Source: Larix kaempferi (lineage: Eukaryota > Streptophyta > Pinopsida > Pinales > Pinaceae). Taken from it: DNA of 64,000 nucleotides. The position numbers and the translations under genes were made by a program. The notes under the pieces were generated by a model. That model searched no databases. It was not told where the DNA came from and saw only the letters and a list, made by a program, of their open reading frames with translations. Positions 57,514 to 64,000 of this stretch are shown one piece after another (within the stretch, counting starts at the first letter, position 1; each line of letters begins with the position of its first letter). Location of the stretch: the NCBI GenBank assembly GCA_027924585.1, contig BSBM01000047.1:23313501-23377500 (forward strand), given 5' to 3'.

Positions 57514-60500
57514 TGTGATATCCCTCCTTTATGACCTATTTTAATCTTTATTTGGTTAGTTTTAATAAATGTAATTGTATCTATGTAAATGGCCCTGGTG
57601 ATGAGCTCAGGACCAAAGCCCCACCAGTGGACCTAGAAGCTAATATTATGTTTATACATGTTGTTCTAGACTGAGGGGAATAAGAGTAGGTTGAACCTAA
57701 CGATGTGAAAATGATTCCACTGGGGGATATGGTTGGCTCGCCGGAAGGCCATGAAAACTTAAGACATGAATGACAAATGTCATCTTGATGCTAGAAAGAA
57801 CTTGAAGAAAAGTAAGCGTTGATTATGTTGACCTAATTTAAGGATTCATCTGAGAAGGGCTGTCAAAGGAAGTACTAACTCCTCTCAAGTCTCCTAGCAA
57901 ATATTAAGACTTCTATATTATAAATGAGGATATTATTCCCTAAATAATATATGAACAAAGGAACATATATATATACATATATGAATAATCAAGTGTGATA
58001 CATATATATATATAGGTGTGTGTGAACAAAGGACTAAAATGACCAAATCGCATGAGATAAATAAAATATTATTTGTTTCTCTCCTTATAATGGAAGACCC
58101 GACCATTTATGAGAGGGAGCATGCTTAAGGTGGTGTAAACTCTTAAAAGATTTCATGGGTGATGTAACCAAAGAAGTAGATGACCGTTTTACCTCAATTG
58201 CCAAATGCCTAGTGCTTAAGGCGTGTAATCTCTTAAAAGATTTCGTGGGTGATGTAACCGAGGAAGTAGGTTAATGCTCTACTTCCATTGACAAATGTCG
58301 AGTGCTTGGGGGAAATATCGGTATGTGGAAGCTAGCGGAGATGATCGCGGCTCTAGAGGAGTGCGATCTGAGAACCTTTAGTTTGACCGGTAGACTATTA
58401 AATGTGGGGATCTTCATCGCTGGAAAAAAGGGGGGGGGGCGATTTGCATAAAGAGCGAAGGAGAACTCTGGTGAAGGGGGTTCGGCATGAAGGTCAGGAA
58501 CTGAGTTTTATATAGGAAAGAAATTGGACTGCGCGAGGGGGAAGAAATCTCCATACCCTGTGATCAAGGAGGGGAGCTCTGCGATATGGTCCGGTAAGCC
58601 TTGTGCCCTATGATCAAGGTAAATTCGATACTATGGCCGGCTTATAAAATTTATGTATATGTCTGTCTTCATACATGATTCCTGACCTCTGGGCATTGTG
58701 TAGATCTGCTCATATTTCGCATACAAGTACGTTTTTCTCTGCATCTGATTTTCGGTATGAAGTAGATTGTTGTGCATTTATCTGCTCATAGCGTCTTACG
58801 GATGCGTTTAGATGATTATCTTATATTTTCAATGTGGCCGGGCGATGCGATCTCTGATAAAGAGAAATTGTTGAACAAATGGATCTCTGTATTTTAGATC
58901 TTATTAACTTAGTTTTCTTGCTTATCCATCCTGGTATTGCTACCTAAACCCTGATCTATGGATCTTTGGGGTTATGAGTGTAAACTTGCGTGTATACATA
59001 CACGAAGACCCTGCTCCGCGATCGTTGTAGTTCTTTTGATGGCTGTGAATGCCATCTGCGTGTTTTCTTCCTGTGCTAATTGGTTGTTTGATATCTATTT
59101 TATTTAATCCTTGCATCATAAATGAATTGAAAGACATAGTGTGAAATCTGTTCCATTGAATCTGCTTCAGTTCTTTAAGCAATGATAGTACAGGGTTTAG
59201 ATGCCATCTGTGTGTTTTCTTCTTGTGTTAGTTGGTTGTTTGATCTCTCTTTTATTTAATACTTGCATCATAAATGAATTGAAAGTAACGACGTGAAAAA
59301 TGTTCCATCGTGAATATGCTTCAATTATTTAAGCAATGATAGTTATTTAAAGCAATGATCTCTGTATCAATCAGCGTCGATCCCATCATAAAAGATGCAT
59401 GGATCTTTGTTCCAGTTGTTAAGATTATACCAGTGTTGATCCTTGAAGTTGTTTGTTGTTTTATTTTTGCTTTATGTTTTATTTGATCTACCATCGTAGA
59501 TCTGTGTGAGCCCTGGAAAACTTGCGAATGCGTGGAACTCAGTTTTGTATTGTTAAAACTCTACTTTTCTATTGTGTTGAATAAGAAATCACTGCGTTAA
59601 AAGGAATGCTTGTTTGTATACTTTTCTTTTATGTATCGCTGTAGCATTTCCTGTCCTTTGCATCCTTAAGGAAATATGCATAGCAATCGGGTACTGGTTA
59701 TTTTCCTTTGAATAGGAAATCCTTGCGCCAAAAGAAATGTTGTTTGTCTATTTTTCCTTTTATGTATCGTTGTAGCATTCTTATTGAAATATCTACAGGG
59801 ACATGCATTTTTGTATTCTCTGTACACAAAAGATTGATGTCCTAACCTGTGTTAATACGGGGTTGTCAAAGAGATTTAAATCTCTACTAGTTTGTATAGT
59901 AGGGAGAGGGACGGCTAGCAACCTAGATGTGGATCCCCAAAGTGGTATTTTTGCATTTTCATATTGTATGAAATTCCAGCGCTGCGATTCTGACAGCAAG
60001 GAAATCAAGTTCTTATTCATCTCTACGATCTGGAGAATAGAGACCCTGAGTTCAGAATGAATTCTATTGAGGAAATCAAGTTCTTATTCACCTCTACGAT
60101 CTGGAGAATAGAGACCCTGAGTTAGAATGAATTCTAATGAGGAAATCAAGTTCTTATTCACCTCTACGATCTGGAGAATAGAGACCCTGAGTTCAGAATG
60201 AATTCTATTGAGGAAATCAAGTTCTTATTCACCTGTACGATCTCGAGAATAGAGACCATGAGTTTAGAATGAATTCTATTGAGGGAATCAAGTTGATGTT
60301 TAGGCGTGGGTTGTCAAAAGAGTATAGATACGTTTGGGAGTTTCACCGTTTGGATTCTTCTGACAAAACTGAGCATGCTATGCATGGAAGGAGAGAGAGT
60401 ATGAGGTCCTTTTTGGTTTAAGTTGTAGAGTTGCTTCTTTACTCCTCTTTGTAGTAAAATGATTGAAAGAAGAAGACAAGGAAGATCTCTGAGGTATTTC

Positions 60501-61750
60501 TCCTGTCGCCTTAATTTTTTATGATATGCTTAGAGTATGGGTGTATCTTGGTACTGCCACGATTTAGACTTTGTTGTTTATTGTCCATAGTCTGTATTTA
60601 ATTCGTATGTGAACACTGTATCCTTGATTTTGGCGAATCTCTGTATGTGGAAGAATAGAAATCTGTTTTTGGAGAACTGCGTTAAAATCCTCTGTATGAA
60701 GTGTGATAGGTATTCCTTCCAGCGATCCACGCATTACTAGATATATATTGAAGTATTGAAAGACAACCTAGCTTGACATATGGTATGAATCTACTTACTT
60801 ATGTTTGTTCTAGAAGATGCTCTCGATGAGAGAGACTTCGAGCATATGGAAAAATTTATTGCAACATATGTGTTGCTGGATGTAACTCTCCTCTTGAATA
60901 ATAGAAAGAAAATATGACCTGCCTTTGTGGACGTAGCCTAGTCGGGGTGAACCACCTATATCATTGTCTCAATCTTATGTATGTCCAATTGGCGTTATTG
61001 TTTTGTTCAATGGAGATGTTATGTCAATTACTCGTATGTCTTTTTGGTGCATGTGTATTGTTGTGTCAGGATGTTTCTGCTGATTTATAATGGTCATGGA
61101 TTAATGTCATGAAAGTTTCTTGATATGATAATCTTATTCAGGTTAAATGTATGCATTGAAAGAGTAAGAAATCAATAGAAGATGTTTGGAATGTGAAAAG
61201 TAATTTTCGAAATTTACTAAATCCTAAGAATAATTATTTGGGTATGTGACAACTGGTGTATTAATTGCAATGTTATAAGGATTGATGGTTGAGGTTTAAC
61301 TAGATGCATGTCTCTTAAGTTTCCATAAGCATGTACAAGTTTAATTGTTAGAATTTATTGCATGGGAAAGATCTGTGGTATTAATTATAAAGTATAACGT
61401 AATGGAATTAGGAGTAGTCTACATGAACGGATATGCATAAGAATGCGTGGACATCTCCTTATGATGATTTCAATCATCATTGGGGTTGCGATGAAAATTA
61501 TCTTGTGCCTTTTGACCCAAGTAAGTTCCATTATAAAATATGAAGATCCTTTAGGTTATTGAAGTACAAGGAGAAGTGTTTCATATTAGGGTAAGTATCA
61601 AATATAGATCTCATAAGAGTGATGGTAAATGTGTCGATTGAATACTTTATTTATAACTTATTTAGTATAACTTATGAGTAAGTAGTCATTGTGGAAACGC
61701 TTGAAAGCTCACTACATTACTACTTTGACTTATGAAATGGGTATGTTACA
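57514..61750 (+). repeat. Solo-LTR-like insertion of 4.2 kb
   Basis: It starts TGTGATATCCC and ends GGGTATGTTACA, which are near-perfect inverted ends. It is flanked by the 5-bp duplication AATAG (57509-57513 and 61751-61755). The paralogous site at 2773-2777 has a single AATAG and no insert. No primer-binding site, polypurine tract, second LTR or polyprotein is visible inside. Near the right end (60938-60975) GGACGTAGCCTAGTCGGGG and TGAACCACC resemble the R/U5 phrase of plant LTRs, and direction is inferred from that. A large non-autonomous element is the alternative. Confidence 0.7.
60001..60284. repeat. Four 71-bp tandem repeats inside the solo LTR
   Basis: Units start near 60001, 60072, 60142 and 60213, each with GAAATCAAGTTCTTATTCA, CTACGATCTGGAGAATAGAG and GAATGAATTCTA. 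A fifth partial unit follows. Confidence 0.95.
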
Positions 61751-61755
61751 AATAG

Positions 61756-64000
61756 AAGTTTTTAATATTTCTATTTTTTCTAGAACAAAGTCAAAACTAG
61801 GCACTATGATTATTCTTAAGCCCTGCTTTTCTTTTTATATCAGAAACACAGTTGAAATGACTGTTCTTGAAAGAAGATCAAAATATAAATAACATATCAT
61901 TACGCATTGTACAAATTAAATCGATTCTGGATAATACATTACATCTTAATCATGATAAAAAAAACAAGTTCAAAAGTTAATCCAGGGGAAACCCTATAAC
62001 TAATAACAAATATATATTAATATATTAAAACCAACCAATATATCAAAGGTCAAACCCGATAGGTCTCACTATTATCTAATATTATACAGCAGTAAAACAT
62101 ATTTATTAAGCTATAAATTGAAAACGATGATCCTATAACCATTTTGAAACAAAACTATTATAATCATGTATCATTGGTTCGAGACCCGTAAAAAGGCTCA
62201 CCCTGGGTTTTATAACTAATAACGAACTAGGTTATTACAACCTAGATTCTTGGCATCCATTCCATATAAACTTTAAAACTAATAACAATAAAAACTTGCA
62301 TTGGATTGAAAACATTAGTCATGTTCAAAATGTAAACAAAATAGAGCTCGAAGACATCCATTGGATGCACCGACGTTATCTTTTAGATAGATTATCAACA
62401 TAATAGAGTTAAGGGTTCGAGTCTCGACCAAGAGCTCGCCCAGTCACTAATAACATTATACATTGTAAACACAAGCCTAAATTTTTAGCAGGGTTAGGGT
62501 TTAACCCTGTGGAGTAACTACTGACAGCAGCTTTGGCATTTGATCCTTTATTACAAACTAAAACACAGATTATTAAGTTAGGGCTTGGCCCATATAAAGT
62601 GCATTTCTAAGAATTGATGCATTTAAAACACAATAAATAAAAGAAGTATTGACAGAGCCATTGTGGCGTAATATTCAGATATAAATTTAAACAACCAGCG
62701 TAAGCAAAAAAGGATCTGCCCAAAAAATGATAGTTTTAAAATGCAGAGTGGGTCATCTTCAAGCCAAAAATTTAAATACAACCACACAACGGTCTTAGGG
62801 TTCAACCCTAAAAACCTTCAGAACATCCATTAACATCTGTAAGCTTTTAGAGCATCAATTATATTCAACTATAAACCAAAAATACATGAGTCGTGTCTCT
62901 AGGGTTTCAAGCCCTCTTTTTCTTTTACAACTATCATACGGCTTAAAAATTCATAAGAGTATAAACAGAGAATTTAAATGCATGATGATAATCCTCCTTT
63001 TTGAATTTTATAGAACCGGCATTGTGGCTCAAATAAGATTATGCTTGCCTATAGTCATGAATCGTGGCGATACCAAAACCTTAACACTAAACGAATTCAT
63101 TATCCAAGTTTAGTCTATAGTTTTGGATAAGCATTTTAAATGTCATCACTTAAATAATCAAAGCAATTCGATTTGGAACTATATATATATATGGTTGGAG
63201 GTCGATTATAATACCACCTCATAAGTAATTCAAGATATATATATATATATATATATAATGTGATTTAAAACCTTTTACAAATACAAGTTTATCATATGCC
63301 TACTCTAATACAAGAAGAGAGCTTTAATGTAATGAACCCTATGTAATAACCATGGAATAGACACGAGTTATATCATAACGTTACGATAAATAAAATCATG
63401 GCTAGGGTATGTTTTCCCTAAGTGTTAAGATTTAGCTTTCATATGCATGCCAAGGACGTAAAATCTAGTATAAGAAAAATAAGATAGAATGACGTACACC
63501 ATATCATTTCTTTGATCGTCAAACTCTTAAAAACCTGGACAATACATTTCTTACCTGCAAATCTGTAGAGGAACAGTAAAGTGCCTTAGCTAGAGAATAG
63601 CTAAGTAAGCCTCGGGGTATCCATAGAACCCCTTCAATAAAAGAAAATAAAAATTTAGTATCCATGATCATAATTATAGGGTTGTGAGAGACAGTTTAAA
63701 AGCCAAACTATGCTTTTATCAAATAACGATAAAATAGGATGCATAAATATTTAAACAAATGCTTTTATTAAAAAAATGGATTACGACAGAAATAGAATAA
63801 TTACAACATTTTGATGTTACGACATATTTAATTAATGGACAACCCTGGTGATTAAGTATGTGTCTTCATTGTAAACATAACCGTTTTGTGATTGAAAGTA
63901 TTAAATTAACATTATCATACTTTCTACATAACAAGTATTAGCATTAAATACTGCATAGAAAAATTTTAATTTTTATGAAAATTTTGTACGTTACATATTC
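61756..64000. other. Duplicated non-coding repeat and inverted LTR, copy 2
   Basis: Matches 2778-5057. It contains the copy of the plus-oriented LTR (about 63490-63995, ending TTGTACGTTACA) and a shortened TA microsatellite (63235-63257). No intact gene. The open frame 62886-63113 is also present, broken, in copy 1 and lacks motifs. Confidence 0.7.
63235..63257. repeat. TA microsatellite, short allele
   Basis: About 23 bases of AT repeat, against about 55 in copy 1 (4258-4312). Confidence 0.95.

Larger units (their letters stand above)
48561..64000. repeat. Segmental duplication, copy 2 (with two later insertions)
   Basis: It aligns with 1-5057 once 48816-54980 and 57514-61755 are removed. 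The block leaves the window at the right edge while still matching. Confidence 0.93.

Noticed and set aside
58420-58440. G-run (about ten G) as a regulatory or structural element.
   Set aside because: A single homopolymer without further G-tracts, most simply low-complexity sequence in the LTR.

Overview
This window is nuclear DNA of a land plant with a large, repeat-dominated, AT-rich genome. The evidence is a VQ-motif gene (a plant family), plant L1-type LINEs whose ORF1 carries a DUF4283-like domain, a Ty3/Gypsy chromodomain, a Ty1/Copia element primed by initiator tRNA-Met, and CACTA termini. Low gene density, very long LTRs and old nested insertions would suit a conifer or other gymnosperm, but no species can be assigned from the sequence.

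Layout. Positions 1-5057 are the first copy of a segmental duplication: a broken LINE ORF2, a Gypsy LTR plus chromodomain remnant, and non-coding repeat. Positions 5052-12300 are mostly decayed LTR-retrotransposon sequence. Positions 12335-19560 (minus strand) hold a decayed rolling-circle transposon with an unusual domain set: OTU protease, DUF6570-like zinc-finger region, HUH Rep, Pif1 helicase and an APE-type endonuclease. This is the Helentron/Helitron2 architecture rather than the usual plant Helitron. Positions 19807-26300 hold an LTR-like remnant, a perfect 433-bp tandem duplication and AT-rich repeats. Positions 26329-27425 are a LINE ORF1 fragment, directly followed by the only recognisable host gene, a VQ-motif gene at 27968-28450 that is frameshifted by a 20-bp tandem duplication. 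Positions 28567-31118 are AT-rich repeats. Positions 31119-33110 are an LTR, a primer-binding site and an array of about 19 palindromic motifs. Positions 33113-36750 are unclassified repeats with several tandem duplications.

From 36601 to the end the window is a nest. One LINE (36601-56155) is split twice: by a 9.4-kb CACTA-like element (37838-47278) that contains multi-exon gene-like fragments and a tRNA-like sequence, and by a very young, intact Copia element (48816-54975; 743-bp LTRs with one visible difference; TSD CTACT). The LINE's 3' part is cut by the same Gypsy LTR seen at position 1433, so 48561-64000 is the second copy of the duplication that opens the window. A 4.2-kb solo-LTR-like insertion (57514-61750; TSD AATAG) also sits in this copy. 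The first copy keeps the empty target site of both insertions, which makes the order of events readable: LINE, then Gypsy LTR, then duplication, then Copia and giant LTR.

Only the Copia polyprotein looks fully intact. The VQ gene is the one candidate for host function. Everything else is a record of transposition.
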